Notes under the pieces: generated by a model
What the model was told of the DNA's origin: nothing
Database searches by the model: none
What the model saw: the letters and a program-made list of their open reading frames with translations, nothing else
Translations under genes and position numbers: made by a program
Part shown: piece after piece, positions 9,083 through 19,095 of the stretch
How the letters are laid out: every line of letters starts with the position of its first letter
Numbering within the stretch: the stretch's first letter is position 1
Assembly: GCA_015143295.1 (NCBI GenBank)
Contig: JABCRI010001139.1
Span: forward strand, 1 to 64,000
From: Tetracentron sinense
Taxonomy: Eukaryota > Streptophyta > Magnoliopsida > Trochodendrales > Trochodendraceae
Direction of reading: 5' to 3'
DNA length: 64,000 nt

Positions 9083-12000
9083 GAACCCTACTAGTCAATG
9101 AGTATTTGGCTCGAGTGTTGATTGATACCGGGTCTACTCATTCGTTTGTCTCGCCGAGTTTTTCAGAAGGCTTTTCTGGGGAGCCAAGTCAGCTAGAACC
9201 GGAGTTAGCCATTTCGACTCCTCTTGGCAAAACAGTATTGGCAGATAAAGTGTATAGAAATGGTGTGGTCCAAGTTGGAAGCCACGAGTTGGCGGTTGAT
9301 CTCATCGTCCTTGGATTCCAAGACTTTGATGTTATATTGGGAATGGATTGGTTAGCAGCACATCATGGGCATGTAGCTTGCTTTGAGAAAATGGTACTCT
9401 TCAAGCCAGTAGAAGGAAAACCATTCCACTTTCGCGGGTTGAAAAGCAGATCTATTGCTCGTTTTGCGGCGTTGGGCGTAGCTAACCCCGAGGCAAAGGA
9501 CTCATCAACTATGCCGGTTGTGAGTGAGTTCCTGGATGTATTTCCAGAGGAGTTGCCAGGATTGCCTCCAGACAGGGAGATTGAGTTTATGATCGAGCTT
9601 GCACCAGGCACAGCTCCTGTTTGCAGGGCTCCGTATAGAATGGCCCCTATTGAACTCAAAGAGTTAAAGGCTCAGTTGGAAGAATTACAAAGCCTTGGCT
9701 TCATTCGACCAAGTGTCTCACCGTGGGGTGCCCCAGTGTTGTTTGTTAAGAAGAAAGACGGCTCGATGCGGATGTGTGTCGATTATCGGCAATTGAACAA
9801 AGTCACTATAAAGAATAGGTATCCATTGCCTAGGATTGACGACTTGTTCGATCAGTTGAAGGGAGCAAGATTTTTCTCAAAGATAGATCTTCGATCGGGT
9901 TATCACCAGTTGAAGATTAAGGTGGAAGATGTTCCCAAAACTGCTTTCAGGACTCGATATGGGCACTATGAGTTCTTGGTGATGCCTTTTGGTCTCACGA
10001 ACGCGCCGGCAGCCTTTATGGATTTGATGAACCGGGTGTTCCGACCATACCTAGATCGGTGCGTGATTGTATTTGTTGATGACATTTTGGTCTATTCCCA
10101 GACACGGGAAGATCACATACGCGACCTTCGCCTCGCATTGGAAATGTTAAGAGAGCACAAGCTATACGCCAAAATTAGCAAGTGTGAGTTTTGGTTGGAA
10201 GAGGTGGCATTCCTAGGCCACGTTGTTTCCGCGGAAGGCATCTCCGTTGATCCGAAGAAGATAGAAGCTGTTATGAGTTGGGCGAGGCCCAAGAGTGTTA
10301 CTGAGATACGCAGCTTTCTTGGGCTGGCAGGCTACTACAGGAGATTCGTAGAGGGTTTCTCTAGCCTTGCAGCACCGCTTACTTACCTGACACGGAAGAA
10401 TGCGCAGTTTGTTTGGAGCGACAAGTGTGAGATCAGTTTCACGGAACTGAAGAAGAGGCTTACTACAGCTCCTGTCCTTACAGTGCCATCCGGACCTCTT
10501 GGGTATGAGGTGTACAGTGATGCCTCACACGTTGGACTTGGATGTGTGCTTATGCAACACAAGAAGGTCATTGCCTATGCATCAAGGCAATTGAAGGAGC
10601 ATGAGAAGAATTACCCCACGCACGACTTAGAGCTTGCCGCAGTCGTGTTTGCACTCAAGATCTGGCGACATTACTTATACGGGGTGGAATTCTATGTGTA
10701 TACGGACCACAAGAGCCTCAAGTACCTCTTTTCCCAAAAGGAATTGAATCTAAGGCAACGGCGTTGGATGGAATTTCTGAAGGATTATGATTGTACCATT
10801 CAATACCATCCGGGTAAGGCAAATGTAGTGGCTGATGCTCTGAGTAGAAGACCTCAGGGGTTGTTAGCACACATGTTGGTTCAAGAATGGAAGCTACTAG
10901 AAGATTTGGCAAATCTGGACATCAGTGTGAATAACTCTGTCCGTGGTCCTACCTTGGCAAATGTTACGGTTCGGCCGTACATTATAGATTTGATCCAAGA
11001 ATATCAAGCCATGGATGCGGAATTGTTGGCTTTCCGGGACAAGGAAGTTGCCAAGGGCAGTGAAGACTTTTCTCTCACTAGTCGGGGTGCTATCACATTC
11101 AAGGGAAGACTGTGCGTCCCAGCCAATGCAGATCTTCGAAGAGAGATTTTGGACGAAGCACACCGTTCGAAGTACACAGTGCATCCAGGGGGTACGAAGA
11201 TGTACCGGAACCTCAAGAGTCACTTTTGGTGGCGGAATATGAAGAGGGAGGTTGCGGAATATGTAGCACGGTGCTTGGTGTGTCAACAGGTGAAAGCAGA
11301 ACACATGCGGCCCGCAGGTCTATTACAGTCCCTTCCGATTCCCGAGTGGAAATGGGAGAACATATCCATGGATTTCATAGTTGGCTTGCCAAAGACGGCA
11401 AGGGGTTCAGATGCGATATGGGTAGTAGTGGATCGTTTGACGAAGTCCGCTCACTTCTTGCCTTACCGAACTACTTTCAACTCTAGTCAGTTAGCTGCTT
11501 TGTACATCAAGGAAGTGGTGAGGTTGCACGGAGTGCCTGTCAGTATTGTGTCGGATCGGGATCCAAGATTCACTTCACGATTCTGGAAAAGCTTTCAGGA
11601 AGCTATGGGTTCCCGACTCGATTTCAGCACCGCTTTTCATCCACAGACAGATGGACAAACCGAGAGAGTGAACCAAGTCATTGAAGACATGCTTCGGGCT
11701 TGTATGATGGATTTCAGAGGCAGTTGGGAAGAGCATTTGCCTTTGGTTGAATTCGCCTACAATAACAGCTATCAGGCAAGTATCCAAATGGCACCATTTG
11801 AGGCCTTGTATGGGCGAAGTTGTAGGTCTCCTCTCTATTGGGATGAGGTAGGAGAAAGAAAAGTACTTGGTCCGGAGTTGATTGAGCAAACTGCTAGTAT
11901 AGTCAAGATCATCCGGGATCGGTTGAAAGCCGCTCAAGATCGCCAAAAGAGCTATGCAGACATGCGCCGCAGGGACTTGGAATTTCAAGTAGGGGATCGA

Positions 12001-12408
12001 GTCTTTGTGAAAGTATCTCCTAGCAAAGGGATTATGAGATTCGGCAAAAGAGGCAAGCTTAGTCCTCGCTATGTTGGACCGTTTGAGATTATCACGCGGG
12101 TTGGTGAAGTTGCTTATCGAGTAGCTCTCCCACCTCACATGGCCGCGGTTCACAACGTTTTCCACGTGTCTATGCTTCGAAAGTACATTGCGGACCCTTC
12201 GCATATACTAGAATTGGAACCGTTGGAAATTCGAGAAGATCTCACGTTGGTTGAGAAGCCGATTCACATATTGGATCGGAGAGATCAAGTGCTTCGCAAC
12301 AAGACAATCCCTTTGGTTCTTGTGCAATGGAAACACCATGCTCGGGAAGAAGCTACATGGGAGCGTGAAGCCGAAGTCAAAGCGAAGTACCCGGAATTGT
12401 TTGAATGA
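9083..12408 (+). CDS. Pol polyprotein of E2, intact
   Basis: Same protein as in E1 (1,100 residues from the TTG at 9106, plus the seven codons from the splice acceptor). Protease DTGS, RT FVDD, RNase H, integrase HHCC and DDE residues and the C-terminal chromodomain are all present. An in-frame TAA at 9064, inside the intron, shows the frame cannot simply extend into gag without splicing. Together with the intact gag and matching LTRs this makes E2 the best candidate for a functional copy in the window. Insertion is expected in heterochromatin because chromodomains of this clade bind modified histone H3; that is family knowledge, not visible here. Confidence 0.95.
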
Positions 12409-12498
12409 ATTTTGTATAGGTTTTGTATATGTAGCTTGTAATATTGTTTGATTCTGTAATGCATGTCTCATCCAAATTTCGAGGACGAAATTTTTGTA

Positions 12499-12510
12499 AG
12501 GGGGGAAGGA
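12499..12510 (+). other. Polypurine tract of E2
   Basis: AGGGGGGAAGGA directly before the 3' LTR, the plus-strand DNA primer. The same tract ends E1 at 4955 and, with small changes, E3 at 26627. Confidence 0.9.
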
Positions 12511-12720
12511 TGTAGAGCCCCGGACCTTTTCACATTTATGCATGACCCTTCGTAGCCATTTTTCCTTTAAAGTAATGCAATTAATAAATAAGGAAGAAAT
12601 TGGAAATTCTGAAACGTCAGAAATGTTCGTTTTCGAAGTACGAACCCAACGCAAGTTGAATCGTCAAAATCGGACGAACGAGTCAAAAGATATGGTCAAA
12701 ACAGTCCAGACATACAGAGA

Positions 12721-12973
12721 ACCGATCGCTCGGTCCAGTCAGCGATCGATCGGTCCATAACCGATCGATCGGTAGCTATCGCGCGGTCAGAAAGTTTGTA
12801 TGGGGAAATTTTCCAGAGAGTGAGTTTTTGACCGGTCGATCGGTCATAAACACCGATCGCTCGGTAGGCAACCGATCGATCGGTCATAACCACCGATCGC
12901 TCGGTCCGCGCGTTTTAGAGAATTTTCACTAAGGGCATTTTCGGCATTCGGGTGTTATACCCTTTCTTATATA
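12721..12973 (+). promoter_or_regulatory. Diverged U3 palindrome cassette and TATA box, E2 3' LTR
   Basis: Seven palindromic sites in the same 3 + 4 arrangement as at 5166-5349, but with many substitutions, changed half-sites (for example ACCGGTCGATCGGT) and a changed spacer. The site architecture is kept although the sequence is not. TATATAGG lies near 12968-12975. Confidence 0.7.
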
Positions 12974-14464
12974 GGATTGCCCGAGCCTTTAGGGCTCATT
13001 CTCAACCCTTAGAAGATTTGGGAGATTAGAAGAGAGGAGAAAGGGTTCCTAAATCTAGGGTTTCTATTTTGAAGAGGAATCAAAGGGGTTTGAGACCCTA
13101 GATCATCCTCAAGCACGTTTTCCTTCAAGATCTCGGCTCAAGCTCGTGTGGGGCTCGTGTTCCAAGCTAGGGCAGCAACTCACGGTCGTTTTGGAAAGGG
13201 GGATTTCTCCCCACTTGATCAAGGTCGGTACTTCTTACTACCCTCCTAGTTATAGCTTCTCTTTTCCTTTATTTCTTCTTGTTTTCTTTCCCATATATAT
13301 GTGTTATGAGATTGGTGGTATGAATGGTGAATGGAGATGGATGTTGGCGAATGGATGCCGTGTGGATGATGTAATGAACGAATGGGAAAGGGCATTGTAC
13401 TAATAATGAACATACAAGTGTGATGTGAGCATAACCCACATAGAAAAGCATGATCTAGGTTTAAGTGAATAATGAACACACCCCATGTTTGATGAAATGC
13501 CAAGGTGAACAAAATAAATGATAAATTAAGGGAACCATGTTTAATTGCCCTTGAAATTTGTTAGGGTTCATGATAGTGTGTTTCTTACATTTCTTAAAAT
13601 GTGTAGATTATTAATTACTTGAATTGTTATATGCTATGCCTTGTGAATCACTCCAAATTGTCATATTTAATTCCAAATGCAAGTATGCACACGATCTCAC
13701 GAGCACGCATGAAAGGACGTGATTTACCGATGTTTTGAGTATGGGACGTAGAGGTGGGGCATATCCTAAGATATGTTTCACTTCGCTTTTGACAAGGGCA
13801 AGACAATCATGCATTGTATAGGGAAAGGTCTCCCATCCCCTCGCATGACATGCATAGCATCGCATGACACGCATAGCATAGCATGGCATGACACGCATAA
13901 CATAGCATCACACATTCTGCATGGATGCTAGTTGTGACGGGCTATGAACGGCAACTAGGCATTCACATTCCGCATGGATGCTAGTTGCGACGGGCTATGA
14001 ACGGCAACTAGGCATTCACATTCTGCATGGATGCTAGTTGCGACGGGCTATGAACGGCAACTAGGCATACCCATCTGCATATAGGGTACTAGTTGTGACG
14101 GACTATGAACGGCAACTAGGCATGTGAACATGTTTAAATTATGAACAAGCAAGCATGATACTCGCATGACACGCATGACATGACATGACACGCATGATAT
14201 GACAAGATAAGACAACATAACAAGTTTCAAGCACGGAAATGGTATTTTCAAGTCAAGTCAAGTGCACGATGTTTTCAAGAGGTTTCATCGGCTTTCTACG
14301 AAATACAAGCATGATTATAAATTGTTTTGCTTCCTTGTATGATATAAATTGTTCATGTTCTATATATGCAACTTGCTTCCTCCTTTATGTATGCTATCTG
14401 TATGCTATGACTATTGGTTAGTGCTTAGTACCCGCTGAGTATTCCATGCTCAGCCGTACTTCTT

Positions 14465-14584
14465 ATGTCGGCAGGTGACGGCGGAGCAGCTGCTCCATTT
14501 GATATCTGTGCTCCGAGTCCATGGGTGGAGGAGGAGTACGTCGAGGAGCCTTTTGAGGAACCTCCAGTAGAGGGTTACCATTAG
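14465..14584 (+). CDS. LTR micro-ORF, E2 3' LTR copy
   Basis: 39 codons, identical to the copy at 6910-7029 except the last residue (His for Pro). GCC to GCT and GTT to GTA are silent changes. Same reservations: it could be an RNA-level signal. Confidence 0.4.
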   Translation: MSAGDGGAAAPFDICAPSPWVEEEYVEEPFEEPPVEGYH

Positions 14585-14913
14585 GTGGTTGTAGATTCTG
14601 AGTGGATTAGCTGTGGGTGAGATGAGAGATTATATCCATGTATTTTGGCGGGTCTGTCCGCACTTTCCTCTGGTTACTTTTTGTATAAACTTGGACCATA
14701 TGTATATACTTAGAGGTTTGTTAGACTTCCGCTGTGTTTTATAGTTATGTTTCCGCTATAATGTCCTCTATTGTATATGCTCTGTGGGTTTTTGCAGGTT
14801 GGTTTGTCAAGCAAGTCATGTAAGTCATGATTGAGTCGTCCAAGATTCACTCTAACTCCTAGGGTGGGTCTTGGGTCGCGACATTACTAAACTTGAAAAT
14901 CCACATTGGTGGT

Positions 14914-15030
14914 TCGAACGCCTAATGGGTGGTTCGAACCACCCCATAACCAAAGTACCTAGATTTTTCCACTTACATTTTTGGCTAGGGGGTTCGAATG
15001 CTCAATCTGTGGTTTGAACCATCAACATGG
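14914..15030. repeat. TTCGAA palindrome cluster in the copia LTR remnant
   Basis: Four related sites within about 115 bp: GGTGGTTCGAACGCC, the perfect 18-bp palindrome GGGTGGTTCGAACCACCC (14927-14944), GGGGGTTCGAATGCTC and GTGGTTTGAACCATC. Organisation recalls the ACCGATCGATCGGT arrays of the intact elements, with a different core. Confidence 0.7.
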
Positions 15031-15501
15031 ATTTTACCTAAAAAATATTTTTTTAACTACCTTGGGTTGTTTCTAACTAGCTAAGGTATATCGGACATTT
15101 TCGAGGTCAATTCCTCTTAGAGTAGATGTCATCTAAGTCACTTACCATTCCGAGACACGTTTGCAGCACATGATCAACAACTTTCCTTCGTCTTCACATG
15201 ATTTTTAGCGCTTGGAGTTTCTTAGACCAAGACACCCTTAATAATGGTTTGTTTTACTAAAATAGCCAATCTAAAACTAGAAAATCTCTCCATTTAGCAA
15301 TTCCATGACAAAACAACATTGACAAACATGACAAAGACCATACTCTCCTAAACTGAACAACAAAATAGAGACTGACTTTTACATGACTCAGGCGAAGAAA
15401 CAGCCTACAAAAATAGAACTCGAATCTTACATGACTTTTGAAAATTTTACAATTTGAATAGACATTGATTCTTGTCATGAAGATAAGGATTTTGCACTGT
15501 T

Positions 15502-15579
15502 TGCATCCTGAAAATTTGCACATGTTGAAACAACAACACCTGCATCCTGAAAATCTGCACATGTTGAAACAACAACACT
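15502..15579. repeat. 39-bp tandem duplication
   Basis: Two copies of a 39-bp unit starting TGCATCCTGAAAAT, one mismatch apart. Confidence 0.9.
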
Positions 15580-16084
15580 GGTGAAGAATGGAGAACATAC
15601 ACATCCATAAGCCAAACAATAAGCGCACGATGCATAGATCATTATCACAATAAAGCAAGTGAAGTGGGAGCACTAGTCACTGCCAAAGTGAAGTGTGAGT
15701 AATGAGATAAAGATGATGAAGCTAAAGGTTAATTGCTCCCTCCTACTTGAATTACCCATACATGTGAGATTCTCTACCCCTTTTTTGGCACAAATAGCCA
15801 AGGACAATCTGAGAAATAAACAAGTAGAGCAGAAATAAAAATTCAATTATCAACAATCCATAGTAGGTAGATGAGAATGAGGTGAGCAGAGAATAGATGA
15901 CCAATCAATTATCAACAAAAAAAATGTATCATATATCCCTAACATCCACAAAGTGTAATAACCCATCCACCACAAATCAGTTAGCATCAAAGATAAAATG
16001 ATCTTGAAAATAAACACATATCATAATGATGCGATAACAGGATATAAAAGAGGACTATCACATAAAGATAAAATAGTTGTTCAA

Positions 16085-16500
16085 CCAAGTTTTTTTCCCA
16101 TAATAACCTTCCCTATTAATTTGCTTACCCATAATACCTTTTCTTACAAGTTTTCCCATAATATCCTTATTAAAATTGTTTTATCCAAAATGTCCCTATT
16201 AATTTATTTGCCCGTAATACCCTTTCTTACAATTTTCCCATATTATTAGATTTGCTTTAATCCAAAATGCCCTTATTAATTTATTTGCCCATAATACCCT
16301 TTCTACAACTTTTTATTTCCTATAATACCCCTATTGATTTGTTCCTAAAATACCCCTATGATCTATATATCTTGCAATCAATTCTCATAATACCTTTATT
16401 AGATTTATTTTTTCCAAAATATCCTATTAATTTACTTTCTATAATACCATTTCTTACAAATTTTTATTTCTTAAAATACTTTATTCACTTGATTTTAGTA
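16085..16500. repeat. Degenerate AT-rich repeat (CCCATAATACC motif)
   Basis: About a dozen imperfect copies of a motif like CCCATAATACCYTTTCTTAC, often followed by ATTAATTT, spaced irregularly by 25-60 bp. Long frames on the + strand here follow from this composition and are not genes. Confidence 0.7.
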
Positions 16501-16848
16501 TTAAATTTGCACGTGCACCCAACTAGTATTAGTATAGACTAGAGGGTGGCACATGCGATGCACGTCAGAGAGAGGGGAAGGGGAGAAAAAGTGGGAAGAG
16601 GGATCCTAGTGAGGACATTTGAAAAAAAATTAAGGAATTTTTGGGTAGAGAAACTTGAGGGACTTTTTGGATATCCCCTGTTAAAAAAATTATGAGGGGG
16701 ACGTTGGTTATAGAAATATGTAAGTAGGGACATTTTAGGACTCAAAAAGCTTTAGGGGCATTTTGGGTATTAGTAAAGAAAGGGGGTAGGCGAGACCTTG
16801 GCGAGACGTTCTTCTTTCAGAGCGTTTTTCCAAGAGAGCGGGGAGTAC
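16500..16848. mobile_element. Possible Helitron-type termini and short interior
   Basis: GCACGTGCACCCAACTAGT|AT (about 16508-16528) on + and, on -, GATGCACGTGCCACCCTCTAGT-like text around 16538-16565 both end in CTAGT after a GC-rich hairpin-capable stretch, as Helitron 3' ends do. The rest is AT-rich with GGGCATTTTGGGTATT-like motifs. No helicase gene. Low confidence without other copies. Confidence 0.3.
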
Positions 16849-17400
16849 GGTTACACCACTAAGGTCACCATGTGTCCCTTCAACACTCCTTAACTGTGAT
16901 TAAGATTCACCTACCCCTAAAGTTCACTCACTTATCGTTGATTTTTAGGAAAAAAATATGAATTTTTTTTAACACTAGGAGTTATTAAATTTTAATCAGG
17001 GTTTAAAAAAATTAATTTTTTTCTTCTTCTAAAAACCAAGGATAAATGGGTGAACTTTAAGGGTTGGTGAATCTTAACCACAATTGGAGTCCGGTTACAC
17101 CCTTGAGGTTGTCACGTGTCTCTTTTGACACCCCTTAACAATGGTTAAGATTCACCCAACCCTAGGGTTCACCCACCTATCCTTGGTTTAAAAAAAAATT
17201 AGAAAAAAAATTCAGCTACCCCTAGAGTTCACCCACCCCTAGGGTTCACCCACTTATCATTGGATTTTAAGAAAAAAATATTAATTTTTTAAACCCTGGT
17301 TAACATTTACTTACTTTTAGGGTGAATTTATTTTTCCAAAAACCAAGGATAAGTGGGTGAACCCTAGGGGTGGGTAAATTTTAACCATAGTTAAGAGTAT
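16849..17400. mobile_element. Two fold-back MITEs in tandem
   Basis: Two copies (about 16849-17086 and 17087-17400) of a short element whose ends are inverted repeats of about 50-60 bp: left CTTAACNNTGRTTAAGATTC then CACCCA...TTCACCCAC; right its complement GATAARTGGGTGAAC...CTTAACCAYA. The interior is A/T runs. A third, shorter relative lies at about 62455-62605. No coding capacity. Confidence 0.65.
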
Positions 17401-18149
17401 ATAATAGTAGAGAATTTCAAGTCTACTATAGATGACTAAAGGGTAGTATGAGAATTAAGCAAACATTCAATGAAATTTTAGTCTTATATACATGATTATG
17501 ATAAGGGTATTTTGGGAATTTAGAAAAAAATAATCTAAGTTTTTAGATAGATAGAAATTAAAGGGCAATTTTGGAATTAACACAAATATCAATCAATGTT
17601 TTTAACAGAGGAATCCTCTAAATATTATTAGACTCTTTATATTAGTAGAGATAAGGAATCCAAAAAAAAAGTAAACAAAGAAATCCATTATCCATTATTG
17701 CAACCCTAGGTTGGTTGTCCTGCCTACAATGAGGCTCAAAAAGCTATCCTAAGTCTCCGTATGTCCTCGCATGGGATTGTGTTTTATGAATTTCCCGATT
17801 ATCCATGGTAAATAGAATTACGTAATTAAACCTTCACACTAGCGAATGACTTGAGTAATGACGACATTAGTAAAAATGAGTGTGTGAAGCAAGTTGGAGG
17901 CTCTATCTTTGTTGTGAAGATCTTTTCTGGGTTTTGCTCTATCCCCTCTATCTGTGTGACCTGTGATACCACAGTTTTCTAGTTTTGGCTTATCTTCCAT
18001 TCGTTTCGGTTCATCATTTATTTTTGGTTTTTATCATATCTTCCTTCAGTGTTGTCTATCTATCGTTCTCTCATCATCCTAGGTTATTGGTTTGTACCAG
18101 CTGCAAAGGTTTTTCTTACCGGTGGCTGCTCTTACATTACTTTGGCTCC
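17401..18149. other. Non-coding flank of the LINE and of element Z
   Basis: No gene seen. 17401-17660 is AT-rich and ends in TTTATATTAGTAGAG, similar to text near 16525, perhaps the far edge of the Helitron-like unit. From about 17700 the sequence is more mixed and pyrimidine-rich and may be the 5' UTR or upstream flank of the LINE, because element Z inserted here (duplication GCTCC at 18145-18149) and the LINE continues on Z's other side. Confidence 0.5.
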
Positions 18150-19095
18150 TGTAACGGATAAAATTCGTAAAAAGGAGTAAAAAGGAGGGGTAAAATAGGG
18201 ATTTCTCATGCTCACAAATTCTAACAATTTAGCCGACATAAGCCCACTTGGGCTATGTGCTGGCTCACTTGAGTGTTGTCTGACAGGTGACCTTATCACG
18301 ACTGCACAAGTCATGATGACTCAAAATGCCTATAAATAAGCAAGAATCACCAGAGAGAAGGGATGGATGGTGCGAAAGGCAAGAGAGAAGAGAAAAGGCA
18401 GAAGAAGAAGAGGAAGACGAAGAGGAAGAGGGAGATCTGAGAAGCTTGAGTCATTCACACCCCTACCCCGAAGTGCTATGCAGGCGGTCACTCACCTGAT
18501 TCTCTCAACTTCCTTTGGTGTTATCCGGCTACGTGATGCTCTTTATGGTCTCATAATCGATTATGGCCGTCAGATTCTCTCAAATAGGCCATGTCTGCCT
18601 GATGCTCTCCATGAATGGTCACACTGCCACTTGCACGGCCTTGCAATAGATCATCTAGTGAGTGCAATCATACTTGAACTTGTGCCTGACGCTGTGAACA
18701 GTGCCGAATTCGTTGTAGTGTTGTCTGCTGTGAATAGTGCCGAATACGTTGTGCTGTGAATGGTTCCGAATCCGTTGTCACGTTGTGTTGTGCATAGTGC
18801 CGAACTCGTTGTCCGTTGTCTGATGTACAACGTATCCGTCGTGAGCTGTACAACGTACACGTTGTTTGCTATACAACGTACACGTTGTCTGCTGTACAAC
18901 GTATCCGTTGTCTGATGCACAATGGATGCACAACATATACGTTGCCAGTGCCTTATCAGAGCTACGTTATCCGAGCTATGTTGCCAGTGCCTTATCCGAG
19001 CTACGTTGTCAGAGCTATGTTATCCGAGCTAGAGCTACGTTGTCAGTGCCTTCTGAGCTACGTTGTCAGTGCCTTCTAAGCTACGTTGTCAGTGC
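18150..19095 (+). mobile_element. 5' LTR of element Z, first part (cut by E3)
   Basis: Starts TGTAACGGATAA after GCTCC and matches the complete Z 3' LTR (34456 down to 32981 on -). It stops at AGTGC where E3 begins; the remaining 590 bp of this LTR lies at 36090-35501 on the - strand, after another AGTGC. It contains a TATA box (TATAAATA at 18331), a GA-rich stretch, then from about 18690 a dense array of GTGAATAGTGCC, CGTTGT and TACAACGT motifs. An Arg-rich 130-codon frame (18367-18759) recurs in the other Z LTR. Confidence 0.88.
18328..18338 (+). promoter_or_regulatory. TATA box of the Z LTR
   Basis: CCTATAAATAAG, the best TATA match in this LTR; the same text occurs at 34267-34278 on - in the other LTR. 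Unlike in the Tekay and copia LTRs, the motif array lies downstream of it. Confidence 0.7.

Larger units (their letters stand above)
4956..14883 (+). mobile_element. Complete Tekay-type Ty3/gypsy element E2
   Basis: LTR 4956-7328, primer site 7333-7344, gag 7690-8949, pol 9083-12408, polypurine tract 12499-12510, LTR 12511-14883; total 9,928 bp. Both LTRs are 2,373 bp and differ by roughly 1-2 percent outside the palindrome cassette. All coding parts are intact, so E2 could still be active or supply proteins in trans. The five bases after the element are TTACT; the matching duplication should lie before the 5' LTR of E1, outside the window. Confidence 0.95.
12511..14883 (+). repeat. 3' LTR of E2 (2,373 bp)
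   Basis: TGTAGAGCCC to GGTCGCGACA. Matches the LTR at 4956-7328 with scattered substitutions, except in the palindrome cassette where about 34 of 195 bases differ by hand alignment. Hairpin array (about 13928-14120), micro-ORF and other landmarks are in the same places. Confidence 0.95.
14884..15990 (-). mobile_element. Remnant of a SIRE-like Ty1/copia 3' region
   Basis: About 1.1 kb that resembles, in the same order, the LTR end and 3' untranslated region of the copia element at 39313-50455. AATCTCTCCATTTAGCAATT (near 15282) parallels AATCTCCCCCTTTGGCAATT at 40540, the polypurine tract region, each followed by a GACAAAAC stretch; a second CCCCTTTTTTGGCACAAA at 15778 parallels 40897. No coding region survives; a 138-codon frame on the - strand (15257-15673) is low-complexity and not credible. 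It is cut on the left by E2. Confidence 0.5.

Noticed and set aside
14914..15030. GGTTCGAA motifs resembling tRNA T-arms
   Set aside because: No acceptor stem, D-arm or A-box at the right distance; the sites are palindromic repeats in an LTR remnant.
15257..15673. 138-codon Cys-rich frame on -
   Set aside because: Its Cys repeats come from a 39-bp tandem duplication in a non-coding remnant.
18367..18759. 130-codon frame with an Arg-rich start, present also at 34239-33853 on -
   Set aside because: Both copies lie in the two LTRs of Z, just after the TATA box, and run into the motif array. The Arg-rich part is a GA-repeat. No homology recognised; a leader ORF cannot be fully excluded.
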